A stretch of DNA of 64,000 nt from Auricularia sp. M13 (Eukaryota > Basidiomycota > Agaricomycetes > Auriculariales > Auriculariaceae), in assembly GCA_037042915.1 (NCBI GenBank), contig CM073194.1, positions 124,001 to 188,000 of the forward strand. The letters are read 5' to 3'. Made by a program: the position numbers and the translations under genes. Each line of letters starts with the position of its first letter. Within the stretch, counting starts at the first letter, position 1. The notes below the pieces were generated by a model. The model was not told the origin of the DNA and did not search any database. It saw nothing but the letters and a program-made list of their open reading frames with translations. Of this stretch, positions 21,247-31,728 are shown piece after piece.

Positions 21247-24200
21247 GAGCTGACCTGCTTGCAGAAACCATTCGAACCGGACGTGTACGACATGCTGGAC
21301 ATCACCCCTGGGTCCGTCCGGCCGCGCGACGTTGACATGGACGACCGCAGCGGCGACCCGATCATCCAGCATCAACAGGGCGATCTCGACGGCACTGCTC
21401 CGACCAGCACCCAACTTGACGACGTGGAGGACGGACTCGGCGACATCCATGTCGGCGGAGATGCCGACGACGTCAACATGCAGGTGGGTCACACCCACAA
21501 GTGCAGGCGATGGGCGCGCCGCTAACATTTCTCACAGGATGACGGGCGCGGTGTATCAGACTCTGCAGACGTGCCCTTGCCCACTTCCGAAGAGCAGGTA
21601 AGCATACGATCCAACGGTCGTTGACATCAGATTAAATCGACGGGTTTAGGATGCTCCCGGATACCATTCGCGCGCGCGGCGACTCGAAGGAGGCCGTGGC
21701 CACGCTTTCTGCGTCATGGCGCCCGCGGCTCGACAACGATCCATGGCCCTGCAAGCCGCAAGCTGTCGCGTTCGACTCCGAGGCCAAGCGATATATCTAC
21801 TCGTTCTCCCGGGGCGAGCCCATCCCGGACCTGCCCATCAACGAGTACCCGCGCCTGCGCACAGACTTCCGGCTGGGCGTACACGATCCGATGCAGTACC
21901 CTCAGTACTGGCAGCCTGCGGCACCACACATGGCGTGGATTCCTCTGGTCAAGCCGCACCGTGACCTGTACGGAGAAAACATCACGGGCTATGTCATGCA
22001 GCCCGAAGACTGGCTGCCGGTGCAGGACTGCGCTAGTTACGGGCGCCTGGGGCGGCCATTGCTGGCGCGTTTGCAGGACTCGTTCTATGAGATATACGTG
22101 CTCGTGCTGCCTCTTCTGCGGACGGCAAGGACGCGCATCTTGCTCCCCACCACCACCATCAACGACTGCATCCGCTTGCTGTCAGACTTCCAAAGTCTGA
22201 CAGCAACGTTCGCGAGACCGCTGTGTCCGTCACCCGCATACAACGCGGCATCGCCGAGCTCCGGGCTTTCAGATTGTTCAGGCTCGACGTAAAATATCAT
22301 GTTGGCGATGAACGCTTTGTATCGGATCGCATGTACGACTGTGTTGGCGTCTTCAGCACGGACAGCGCGATGGTGACGCTCCTTCACCGTCTCGGGATAC
22401 CCGTTTGGTTCGTCTCAAAATCCATGCCGCCCAATATGAGGAAAGACCAGCTGTCACGCGTGTTTGAGCACTTCCGCCGAGTTGAGATGACGCCAAGGGA
22501 CGCTCTCGATACCGAGGGACGAGATTGGAGTGGGGTTGTGTATCGGCCACCCACCCCGCCGTATTACCGCGACGACGACGAGCCGCCTGTGGGTACACCA
22601 CGACCCCAGGACGATGAGCCAATTGATGAAGCACCTGTGCGTGGACGTGAGCCCGCAACACGCTCAGTCTCCCGCGATCGCTCGCGGTCTCCGAGGCCCG
22701 GACGGGCACGTCCACGAGCACGGTCGCCGCCACGCACAAGAACGGAGCCAGCGTCAAGGGTGCCTCAATATTTGCTGAGGGAAGAGCCTCGTTACCCTGG
22801 TATGTTTGTGGGTTGGTTTCGGTGCCCTTGCTCACGCGTTTGCTTTAGCAGGTAGCAAGTCGCATCGTCCCGCAGACGCTCCCCCGGCGTGGATCGCACG
22901 GACCTGGGAAACCGACCCCGGGCACCAGGCCAAAGAGAACCCTGCTCTTCCAGAGTGGGTGCCGCGACCGCCAAAATGGCTTGCGCACGTCGCGTCTTCA
23001 GTGGACCGCTCTCGAATGCGCGAATATCGGCTATGCGCAGCCGACGTTCTGCACCCAGTTCCGCAGGCGCGATTTGGAGAGCCTTTACAGTATACCATGC
23101 CGCCCTTCCACCACTTCGTTGCGCAGAAGGAGAGCCGCATGGTCTTCGTCTTCAGGTCCTGGGTTGCGTTGCGCAACTTCTGGCTGCGGCGCATCATTCG
23201 CGACGGCTTCATTGGCTTATCGGCTAAAATATGGCGGAAAGTTCTTGACGACAAGTACCATACAACCCCGGAGCACGAGTCCTGGGTCGAGGTGAACTGC
23301 ACGGGCCTGGGCATCAAGGCTAGCGGCGTGAACAAAGCCGCCTCGCTCACCAGCGGGCACATATCCGCTGCACAACGCCACCGCCACATCGACTCTTGCC
23401 GGGAATACGGATATGAGCTCAGTTCTGCCGCCTGTCGCCGCCGCTGAAACTCGCCCCAGCACGGCATATACACGGCTGCCCTCCGAGGGCGAGGATCTTA
23501 TTGTAAAGAGCGTGCGGCGTTTGCCGAGCCGTACCAATGGAAGCAGAAGGTCAAGTTTGCTTCGGTTTTCTTCGAGCGCATCACTGGGCACATGTATGCA
23601 GCGGATACCGCAGACCGCGAGCTCCTGCTGACCGGGGAATGGGATGAGTTCTGGGATTACGAGAGCTGCCGCGTGCTGCTGTTCTGCAAATCGTCCCGCG
23701 TACCAGAGGAGGAGGCTGTGGGCGAGGACAACGAGATTCTGCTCGACGCGAGAATAACTTGACCTGGCACCAGTCAGTGGCAGATGCTGATGGCCTGGCC
23801 TCCGGCTCTCGCGCGATGTGGATGGCCGCCGTGCCCCTTCGTTGGGTGTGTGTTATCTTTCTGTGGCCGAATGCTGCTAATCAATGCATATAGGAAACAG
23901 CTGTGTTCGCTGGGCGCTCAGCTGCTGCTACGCCGAACCCCCCAACGCAGGGTGCAGATGCTGGGGCGGGCAATAAGCCGCCGCCCGATCCAGTGTACGG
24001 CTACGAGGCCGAGCAGCCGAATGGACGCGCAACGAAAGCCCTCTTCATCGGTCAACATTCTCTGGCCGAAGAGGATCTCGCTCGGGCCGACGTGCGCGCG
24101 TTCCTGGTGTGGGAGGTGCAGGAAACCTCGTTTCGATTTCAGCTGCGGGACCTCGACACCTACATCCTCAAGTCGCTCAAGATCTGGAACGACGCTGTGC

Positions 24201-24529
24201 GGCAGGACCGCGAAGCTCTCTGGCTCAAATGCTGGGGCGGGCAAGACGGATTTGTACCTCTAGGATTACAGCAGCCGCCTCACACCGACCCTAACCCCGA
24301 GAACCGCAAGGTCTCGATATATAGCCTGTGGAAGATCGTGCGCGCGTGGCCGAGATGCCGGGAGGTTACTAACCTCCGGCGCTACACTGCGACAGAGGGT
24401 TTGTCGATGGAGAAGTTGCTCGATATCGAGCGGGAGGTCTGGAGCTTCTACGCGCAGAGCTTCCAGGATTATTTCGGGATTCTTCCCACTCTGCCCACCG
24501 TGATGCCCCCCAATCCGTTCGTCGAGTGA
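21247..24529 (+). CDS. Large Arg-rich uncharacterised transposon cargo protein
   Basis: The first recognised exon opens after a splice acceptor at about 21246 (LQKPFEPDVYDMLDITPG); the true start is probably further upstream and not found. Two GT..AG introns (about 21484-21538 and 21600-21650) lead to the main body: an aromatic- and proline-rich region (PINEYPRLRTDFRLGVHD), LLHRLGIPVWFVSKSMPPNM, an Arg/Ser/Pro tract (RDRSRSPRPGRARPRARS), then RSWVALRNFWLRRI and a C-terminal part ending TLPTVMPPNPFVE. The motif GIPVWFV and the RNFWLRR segment recall large uncharacterised proteins that are common in mushroom genomes. Frame problems: an in-frame TGA at 23445-23447 with the same frame continuing (HGIYTAAL.., KVKFASVFFERITGHMY), and shifts near 22200 and 22800 that may be introns. 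No enzymatic motif was seen. Confidence 0.6.
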
Positions 24530-24689
24530 TGTAATGTAGATACGTTCTCAAATCGCTTCTCGTAGACTCTGCTTTGGCGAAACGACTGTATAGGACGCAC
24601 TGCTGTAACAACGCTAACATGTTCCGTGATTTTGCAGCCGTTCTTAGTTGCTTGACGCTGGGGTACGCGGCGGTAGGTCCAAGGTTGCC

Positions 24690-24980
24690 CGCATAGCTAT
24701 GCTCAGCAATGCGCAGCGATCCTCAGCGATGCGCAGCGATTCTCAGCGGTGCGGGGGCTGATCGACCGTGTCAGTATTTGTGCATGGTCCAGCGATGCAC
24801 AGCGCTTCTCAGCGAGGCTCCATGTTAATTCAGCGATTCCAAACTGTGTGAGTGCTAACCGAATGTTGCTCAGCGATTATCAGCGAGGCTCACTGACATG
24901 CGAGCGCTGACCGACTGTGCTCATATTTAAGCGACCTCAAGCGATTCCAAGCGATTCCAAGCGATTCCAAGCGATTTAAA
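24690..24980. repeat. Right subterminal heptamer array
   Basis: Many copies of CAGCGAT/AGCGAT (for example CTCAGCGATGCGCAGCGATTC at 24730-24750 and four consecutive AAGCGATTCC units near 24935-24975). They are in reverse orientation to the ATCGCTG copies at the left end. Confidence 0.8.
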
Positions 24981-25030
24981 TAATATTATTCGATAGCTAG
25001 TACCATTACACTACAGATGATTGTACACTG

Positions 25031-25106
25031 AAAACATGCCAAAGTGCGGGAATCGCTGAACCGATGCGTTGCACAAAGTGCGGGTATCGCTTAAGCGAAA
25101 AGTCCC
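25031..25106. repeat. Right terminal inverted repeat
   Basis: Reverse complement of 2284-2358, with about 50 bases in the middle identical. It ends outward in AAGTCCC. Confidence 0.92.
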
Positions 25107-25118
25107 GACACAGCTGCA

Positions 25119-25125
25119 ATCCTCA
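25119..25125. repeat. Right target-site duplication ATCCTCA
   Basis: Second copy of the 7-bp sequence at 2268-2274. It lies at the point where F-box coding sequence resumes (PQLLLSEL). Confidence 0.75.
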
Positions 25126-25534
25126 GCTTTTGCTTTCGGAGTTGAAAGTGCTGACCCTGCACATTCATGAGCAGGTCCCGCGGCAGACGCCCATGCGCCT
25201 TCGCGGAGTCTCTGCAACTGCGGAAGCAATGGATGCGATTTGCACGCGCAGCTTCCCCTGGCAGGAGCTGGAGAGTCTTTTCCATTCACAAGATATGAAA
25301 CTCGAGCTACATTCCTTCGTCCTAGAAGTTCGCTGCATTGACAACGCACGGTCTCCCACACGCGCCGACGTGCTGGACCTCTTCGGGCACCTTGGCAGCG
25401 CTGTGCAGGGAGGCTTCACCTCGGTGTGCATCCGAGGGTTTCCCGCTGCTGCTATTCACGACATCGACACGAACTCTGTTCCCGGTTTGCATATCACATT
25501 CGAGAAGGGCGCTCTGATGATTTGCGATCAGTAA
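25126..25534 (+). pseudogene. F-box protein gene, C-terminal part, orphaned
   Basis: Continuation of the F-box gene broken at 2274. It reads LLLSELKVLTLHIHEQVP, FPWQELESL, VRCIDNARSPT and IRGFPAAAIHDIDTNSVPGL, and matches the C-terminus of the paralog at 26061-27699 segment by segment (FPWWGLECL, VRCINDSHFPT, IRGFPAAVVREVDTNSVPNL). It lacks its own promoter and start, so it is not expected to be expressed as a functional protein. An open frame reaches back into the transposon end but has no coding support there. Confidence 0.88.
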
Positions 25535-26060
25535 GGATTCCATTGTCTCTCTTCATATGACACTCAGTCACTGGCATTTTGTTTTGGTGCAGTACATTAG
25601 CGCGTTCCAGAATAGTACATGCTGTGAATCGCAACGCCGCTCTGTCCTCTACGCGTCTACTACCCGTCAATCTTTGGTTCCTGTGTTCTTGTACACGTAT
25701 CATCACTTGGGCACATCGGTATCGGCGTCATCCAGGCGTTGTCAACACGTTCCTGAAGCCTCGAAGTCGGCGTCGATAACACCAGCTTGAGCTCCTCATC
25801 ACAAAGATTCGCCAAAAAAATTGCGCGGCAAAGGACAGCTACGCAGTATGAATTGCGGGGATGTGCAACAACATGCAGCTGAGTTATCCGGGAGGATTCG
25901 GGAGCCGAGACATCGACGTTGGATGCTTCAAACTCCGCCAGTTGCTTCTTGCCTCGAGGCTGCCATCAGCGTTCACGTAGGCTCTCTGCATTTCCTGGGG
26001 CCTCATCTGGCGGCTCGCGCACACAAAAACAGCCTGATCCCACGCTATATCTCTGTCGAA

Positions 26061-27699
26061 ATGTCGGCTGTCGACCTGGACGCACTGAGAGCACACGTCA
26101 TTTCTGTGTTCGATGGGCTTGCTGAGGACCTGCACGAGTATGTACGCATCAAGTATCACGAGCCTTCTGATTCCGGTTTTTAGTGAATCTGCTGTGAACA
26201 CCGTGTGCAACACGGTCGTGGATGCCGCTCTATTTGCCATTCGCGCGCGTCTTCGTGCCTGGAACCAGCAGCACGCCGGTGACCGTCTCCCACTGGAGGT
26301 TCTCGCCTCGTCCTTTCAACACCTTTCATTCCGCGACAAAATATCTGTCTCGCACGTATGTCACTCGTGGCGCGCCGCTGCGGTTGGATTTCCAGCCGTC
26401 TGGGCTGAAATCGAGCTCCCACCAGTGCGGGCTGCCGCGTCACTTCTTAAACTAGCTCTGAGTCGGGCGGGTAATCTTCCGGTGGAGCTCAGCTTCTCGA
26501 AAGCTAGAGGTGATGGCCAGGTCGAAAGCGTCGTGGGCCTGCATCTCCATCGATTCAAATCGATCAGTTGGCAAGCTAGCTTACTGGAACCTGACGATAT
26601 GTGGAACAGACCAGCACCATTTTTGGAACGCCTGTCTTGCAAGAACGGCTTCTTGATTTCAGAATTCTTCCTCTGCGAGCAAGCCGGGAGCTTGAAGAAC
26701 GTGGAACTTGGCGAAATCTACTTGCCCCCTAGAGCGCCCGCGTTGTCCACTGTCACTTCTCTGTCGGGCTGGGAGCCGCGGGACATGTTTGACTCGGACA
26801 CTTCCCAGGCTGAAAAGGAGGAACAGCTATCCAGGCTGTTCGAAATATTCCCACATCTGGAATCCCTTGCGCTCTGGAACTTGCATCAGCCGAATTTCTT
26901 TCCGAGGGGTCCAGTACCACCCACACTCACCAGACTTGAACTGCACTCAACTGAAGAATTGTACAATCCCATAGATCTCTACGTCGCGTGGAAAACGGAA
27001 CGGCTCTCGCATATCGAGATCACGACGACGAACCCGCAGATCGACATCGCGCCCTTGCTCGCGCACGTACGGCATCTCACTGTCGACGTGCGCCCGGATA
27101 AGAAGCAGGGCGAACTCGTTGCTGTCGACGCTCGCGGTCACCGGAGTACTGTTGTCGTGACCCATCGCAACTTTGCCGATCGACGGCGCCGTTTTCAGCT
27201 TGTGGAGAGCATCCTGCATGCGTCTCCTGCTCTCGCATTCCTGGAGTCGTTGGAGATTTCGCTCGATGAGTTCCGCTATCTCCTGGATGATCCTCAGCGG
27301 CCCAACCTGTCCACGATGACCAATCTCACCGTGCGCATCCGCGAGATTATTCCTCCTCCGAACATCTTCGCTGCATTCGGTGCATTCCCTTCACCTTCCA
27401 CGAATGCCAGACCATCCGTCACGAATGCCGAATCATCTTTGTCCTTCCCTTGGTGGGGTCTAGAGTGCCTAGCTCGTCTGCGACACATGCAGCTCCAATT
27501 GCAATCGCTCACTCTCGCAGTCCGCTGCATCAACGATTCTCACTTTCCCACGCACCATGACGCGCTGCAGCTCCTCCAGTCACTTCCACACAGCGATTAT
27601 GGCTCTATCACTCTGATAGCCATTCGAGGGTTTCCGGCCGCCGTTGTGCGCGAGGTCGACACGAATTCTGTTCCGAATTTGCAAATTAAGTTCGAGTGA
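26061..27699 (+). CDS. F-box protein, intact paralog
   Basis: Two exons: 26061-26137 and 26184-27699, with a 46-bp intron at the same place as in the broken paralog. The product has about 530 residues. The F-box is at about residues 50-95 (RLPLEVLASSFQHLSF, VSHVCHSWRAA, VWAEIELP). The rest is a divergent leucine-rich-repeat-like region that would bind substrates of an SCF ubiquitin ligase. It lies in tandem, same strand, about 500 bp after the C-terminal half of its broken sister, so the two arose by local duplication before the transposon inserted. Start chosen at MSAVDLDALRAHV because exon 1 and the intron phase are conserved between the copies. Confidence 0.9.
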
Positions 27700-28665
27700 C
27701 CTGGATAGGTAATAGTGGGCCGTGAAAACGATGTCTGAGGCGCCTATTCTCTGTTTCATTACTTTCAAATAGACCTTCTTGGACCAACGAGACTTCTCAT
27801 AGACAACTGGAAAATTTCATGCCGAATGTCCCGTGCGCAGCGGAGATAAGCATCATACAGCACGGCTTGGCGGTCCTAAGCACATCAAGTGCAATCCGCA
27901 TCCGGGTCCGACGGGCCTTGCCATCCGACCTCCACCATCCTGCAACGATCCATAGCGCGCGTAACTGATAACTGGCTCCTAATACTCGTCTGTGTCTGGC
28001 CCGTTGTTTATAGGTAGCTATGCACTTCGCTCTGCACGTGAGCACGCACGGCCTTACCTGGCGCAACGTCCTTCCATACCTCGCGCTCGCACTGCTCTAG
28101 GCTCTCTCGTACACTGCCAACAAGCGCCCTAGACGATGCCAACTGCTTTATACGACTTTCGCTGCATGAACTGGGCTGCCGCCGCTAATGGAGGCTTACG
28201 TTTGGTCTGCGGCCACCGTATCGCGGCTCTCGCCTCGTATTACTCTTGCGCGCATAACGGCCACGTTTCAACCTGCTCTAGAGCTTCTGGTAAATGCTAG
28301 ACTCTGTCTGGATGTTCGCGGGACTTATACGCCTCAATAATAGATTGCGCGTCTCGCCGCCCATTGCGCAGCACTCGGCCCCGCTCCGTCTCGGGTCTTC
28401 CGAAGTTTTACTACGTGTGCGTCAGCGCTGTGTCGAATGTGCCTCGCGCTCGAAGCTGAACCAAATTGTCGTGGAAGGGCGCGAGCCACTCGAATGCATG
28501 TGCTCCTTCGGATTTCCAGCCGACATGGCCCAGCTCGGGACCGCGGCGCTGTCCGCGTTTATTGCGTTCATCTTGTCCAGATTTGGCCAGTCCAGGCGAC
28601 TCTCAACATACTGTACTGCGGCGCGTCTATGCGGCCGGCACTCCACAATTAATACTTAAGGAAGG
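27700..28665. other. Intergenic
   Basis: No gene supported. Short open frames on both strands show no splice continuity or known motifs. Confidence 0.5.
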
Positions 28666-28673
28666 TATAAATA
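28666..28673 (+). promoter_or_regulatory. TATA box of secreted-protein gene
   Basis: TATAAATA 65 bases before the ATG at 28731, with a CA-rich leader (CACTCAACACACTCACCCAACA) between them, as in strongly expressed fungal genes. Confidence 0.7.
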
Positions 28674-28730
28674 CCCCTCCTCTGCGCCTCAGGGATACTC
28701 CACTCAACACACTCACCCAACAAGTATCGC

Positions 28731-29384
28731 ATGCTTTCCACACTAGCAGTCTTCGTCGCCGTCTCGGTTTCCGGCGCGGGCGCCCTGCCGACAACCTGCA
28801 CACCTGTCACGACCGGCGCGCTGACGATCATCGACACGCGCGACCCGACGTTCGTCCAGAACCTCGGCCTGACGCCCGTCAACGATGCGGACCGCAACCC
28901 CTTCCTGCAGCGCAGCCACGATCAGACCTTCACCCTCGAGAATTGCGGCAGTGTTTCGTGTGTCGCGCTCATTCATGGTGGATAAGCTGCTCATCGCTAA
29001 CCTGGAGTGCAGCCGCCTCTCAACCGAGTTTAACGGCACTGTTGGATGCCTCACTGTCCCGGGCAGCGTGGGTGTCGTCTCGCTCCAGCCGTGTACCGAC
29101 GACGCGGCGACGCAGGGCTGGGTGCGTAGTTATGATGCCGTCTCCAACGGCAGCTGACTGCTTTCGCGCAGGCCGTAGACCCGAGCAACGAGGTCCGCTT
29201 CTTTGGAAACGGCGAGGGATACCACGTCGCATTTCCCTTCCTCGGTGGGAACCAAGTCGTCTCAGGTGAGCACATAGAGGCGGTTGCTATATCCCGCAAA
29301 TTCTGACAGTCGTCACCGCCCGCAGAAATCAATACAACGCCGTTCCCAGAGTACAAAGTATTCTTCGGTGCACCAGCATCCTAG
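28731..29384 (+). CDS. Small secreted protein, unknown function
   Basis: Four exons joined in phase: 28731-28952, 29008-about 29120, about 29171-29264 and about 29326-29384. The first intron (28953-29007) has a GCTAAC branch site; the last exon ends FFGAPAS. The product is about 160 residues. The N-terminus MLSTLAVFVAVSVSGAGA is a clear signal peptide, and the mature part has five or so cysteines (TTCTPV, ENCGS, GCLTV, QPCTD) that could form disulphides. No catalytic motif or named domain was recognised; similar small secreted proteins of unknown role are common in wood- and litter-decay fungi. The strong TATA box supports a real, well-transcribed gene. Confidence 0.75.
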
Positions 29385-29886
29385 AACATTGCGCCATACC
29401 GGTACATGGACCTTAATACTGTAGCTATTGACGGACCTCTGGCTTATCACACGGACACGGACTGTACTGCACAATTTACAACACTTTAATTGAACTTTCC
29501 ATCTATCCATTGGACTTCTCACAACCGAGTCATCATCCGTGACCGGGATCTCGAACTACATTGAGTGTGGACGTACGCTGCGCGGAAGAGAACCGCTTTC
29601 GTGGGCGCGAGGCAGCCTCACTCAATCTCATGCAATTGAATCTCTCTGACGTATTCGGGCTGCTATCACTTGTGCGCATCACGCCTGCAGCTCCTATTCA
29701 CGACGTCGAGATCCACTGTCAATTTGTATGTGTTCTCCGTTTGAAGAGGCGTTCCATACGCTGTAATGCTTACGTGCAGCACTTGATCATGCTTATTGGG
29801 GAAATTCGTCACGAATGCTCCCAATCGCCCACGAGCCCGGCTATTCCTGGCTGCATATAGCATCCCGGATTTCGGTCTCGCACTAC
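29385..29886. other. Intergenic
   Basis: Nothing supported. The segment lies between the convergent 3' ends of the secreted-protein gene and a DJ-1/PfpI gene. Confidence 0.5.
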
Positions 29887-30764
29887 TCACACCAGCAGGT
29901 CTGCGACCTGCTCAGCCAAAATCTTCTGCTTCTCATGCGTCCAGTAGTCGGCCCATGCGTCGTCGTCTTGCGCGAGCGGCGTGTGCTCGATTATGCCGGT
30001 CACCTGCTCTGCGACGTCGGCGCCGACTAGCTCTGACAGCCACGCGTACGCCATGTCAAGTCCTTTGAGATTTCACACGCGTCAGCAAAGGTCCAACGCT
30101 ATGCGTCGCAGCGTGCTCACCGGACGTCACACCCGACGAGGTCCATACGTTGCCGTCAACGACCCAGCGCGCCTTGTGCACCCATTCAATCGATGTGCTG
30201 TTAGACCTGGACTGGGTAGCGCATCAGTTTGAAGCTGCGCAGAAGCGAAGGGACGCAGCAGCGTACTGAAACGACGTCGAACAGAGACTTGTTGGTCGTC
30301 GCCTTGCGTCCATCGAGCAGACCCGCGCGCGCAAGAATCCACGCGCCCGTGCACACGGACATGACATACTTCGCGCCGGGCGCCTGGACTTGCAGGAAGC
30401 GTATCAGGTCGGGCGGCGTGCGCGACGGCGACGTTCCCCATCCTGTGTTCATGACTTCAGCACAACAGCCAAACGTGAGAGCAGTGCGACGCCCACCTCC
30501 GGGCACGAGCAGCACGTCGAACTGCTCGTCGCCTTCAAGCAGCTTGGCGTATGTGGTGTCCATGCGCGCGCGCGGACCCGCAGAGGGCGCGATGAGCTCC
30601 TCCGGCCCTATGTGCGTGAACTGGAAGAGGTGCGACGGTTCCGGCTTGATGATAGAGTTCGAGGCGTTGAGGAAACCGAGCAGGTCGAGCGGCCCAGAGT
30701 AGTCGAGTAGCTGCGCGTCTGCGAAGAAGCAGACGGCGATCTTGAGGATCTTGGGGAGCAACAT
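29887..30764 (-). CDS. DJ-1/PfpI family protein, copy 1
   Basis: Member of the DJ-1/PfpI (ThiJ) superfamily, cytosolic, of the subgroup that includes isonitrile hydratases and transcription-regulator-like proteins. Four exons: 30764-30497, 30442-30267, 30211-30121 and 30062-29887, all with phase-matched short introns. The same intron positions occur in all copies here. Motifs: strand 1 and acidic site in AVCFFADAQLLDYSGPLDL; VPGG at the first junction; nucleophile elbow Cys in VMSVCTGAWILARAGLLDG; then KATTNKS and VDGNVWTSSGV, and a helical C-terminus. The start MLLPKIL is chosen because copy 3 starts identically; an ATG 12 bases upstream is in frame. The substrate is unknown. Confidence 0.88.
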
Positions 30765-30776
30765 GGTGTTGGGCAT

Positions 30777-31728
30777 TGTCGGTGAGTGCCCCTCGTATTT
30801 ATTCGCCACGGAAAGCGCAGTCGCGACGCGTGGCTGCGATAATCCCCACTTGTACGCTCGGTTCGACCGCCGATTGGGCGTGGCAGTTGCTGTGAGTACA
30901 CGTGGCGCACACCGCATCCTCAGTCCAAACCTTCGCAGGGTGTGTTCTCCGAGGTACATGCTCCGAGGCTAATCGGAGGCGTGTCGAATCGGAGGCGTGT
31001 TGGAGGCATGTTGTGATGTGTAGGTTGACTGCCAGTCCTCGCCTCCGAAAGAGACAACGAACAACGGCAACCTGACCATGCGAGCACTAGGTTGCGGGAA
31101 TAACATGATTACAGGGGGGAAAGTCAGACGATAATTGTGCCAGTTGCGAACGGGTCGAAGCAGGTCCAAAAGAGAAGGGATCCGAGAATGAGTCGCAGCA
31201 GATGACGCTCTGTGCTTAGTAGTGAAATCCGAACCGCGAGGACTTTCAGTCCGATGACGAAGATAAGACGCCCAGACCAACGTAGGTGTTGACTGTGTTG
31301 CCCAGGATGGATACCGGCGGATAAAACGGGAGCTACCGGGGCAAAGCAGAAGATTGACTACGTGTGTGCTGCAAGCGCAGATCGCGTGGAATATACACTG
31401 TGGCGGAACCTGTCCTAGCCAGGATCAGCACGGCTGCCGAGTTCAGTTCTCGCAGGAAGCCAAGAGTGTTCGCCGTTTCAATGTCCGATTCCGCTGCCCT
31501 TGTTCCGCGCGCAGACGGAATTAGTTCAAGACCACTGCAAACTTTGCATCCGCTCATCCTGCCGTCTTTTTTTTTCATCATTCCCTAGATCAACTTGTTG
31601 GGGTTTCAAATACCGTATCGAGACGAGTGCGCGTGCAGTTTTCTATAGTATAGCGATTGTTTGCAAGATGGGTCCTAGGCGGCGAAGCTCGACTTGGCTC
31701 AGCAGCTACTTTTGTCTGATAAGAAAGA
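30777..31728. other. Intergenic
   Basis: No gene supported; presumably contains the divergent promoter of DJ-1/PfpI copy 1 and the 3' flank of the next gene. Confidence 0.45.

Larger units (their letters stand above)
2275..25118. mobile_element. KDZ-class DNA transposon, about 22.8 kb, with cargo
   Basis: Seen directly: inverted terminal repeats of about 75 bp, mirrored subterminal heptamer arrays, a 7-bp target duplication, and interruption of an F-box gene whose two halves flank it. Inside, a KDZ (Kyakuja-Dileera-Zisupton) transposase is read leftward next to the left end. Six or more further genes follow: Pro/Gln repeat protein (-), Cys-rich protein (-), Cys-rich protein (+), TET/JBP dioxygenase (-), SIM-RING protein (+) and a large Arg-rich protein (+). 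Association of KDZ elements with TET/JBP genes is known in mushroom genomes. The outer ends are not exact to the base: the inverted repeat is clear from GGGAC (2284; 25106) inwards, and 9-12 bases between it and the target duplication are only weakly inverted. Several genes carry frame lesions, so this copy is probably not autonomous. Confidence 0.9.
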
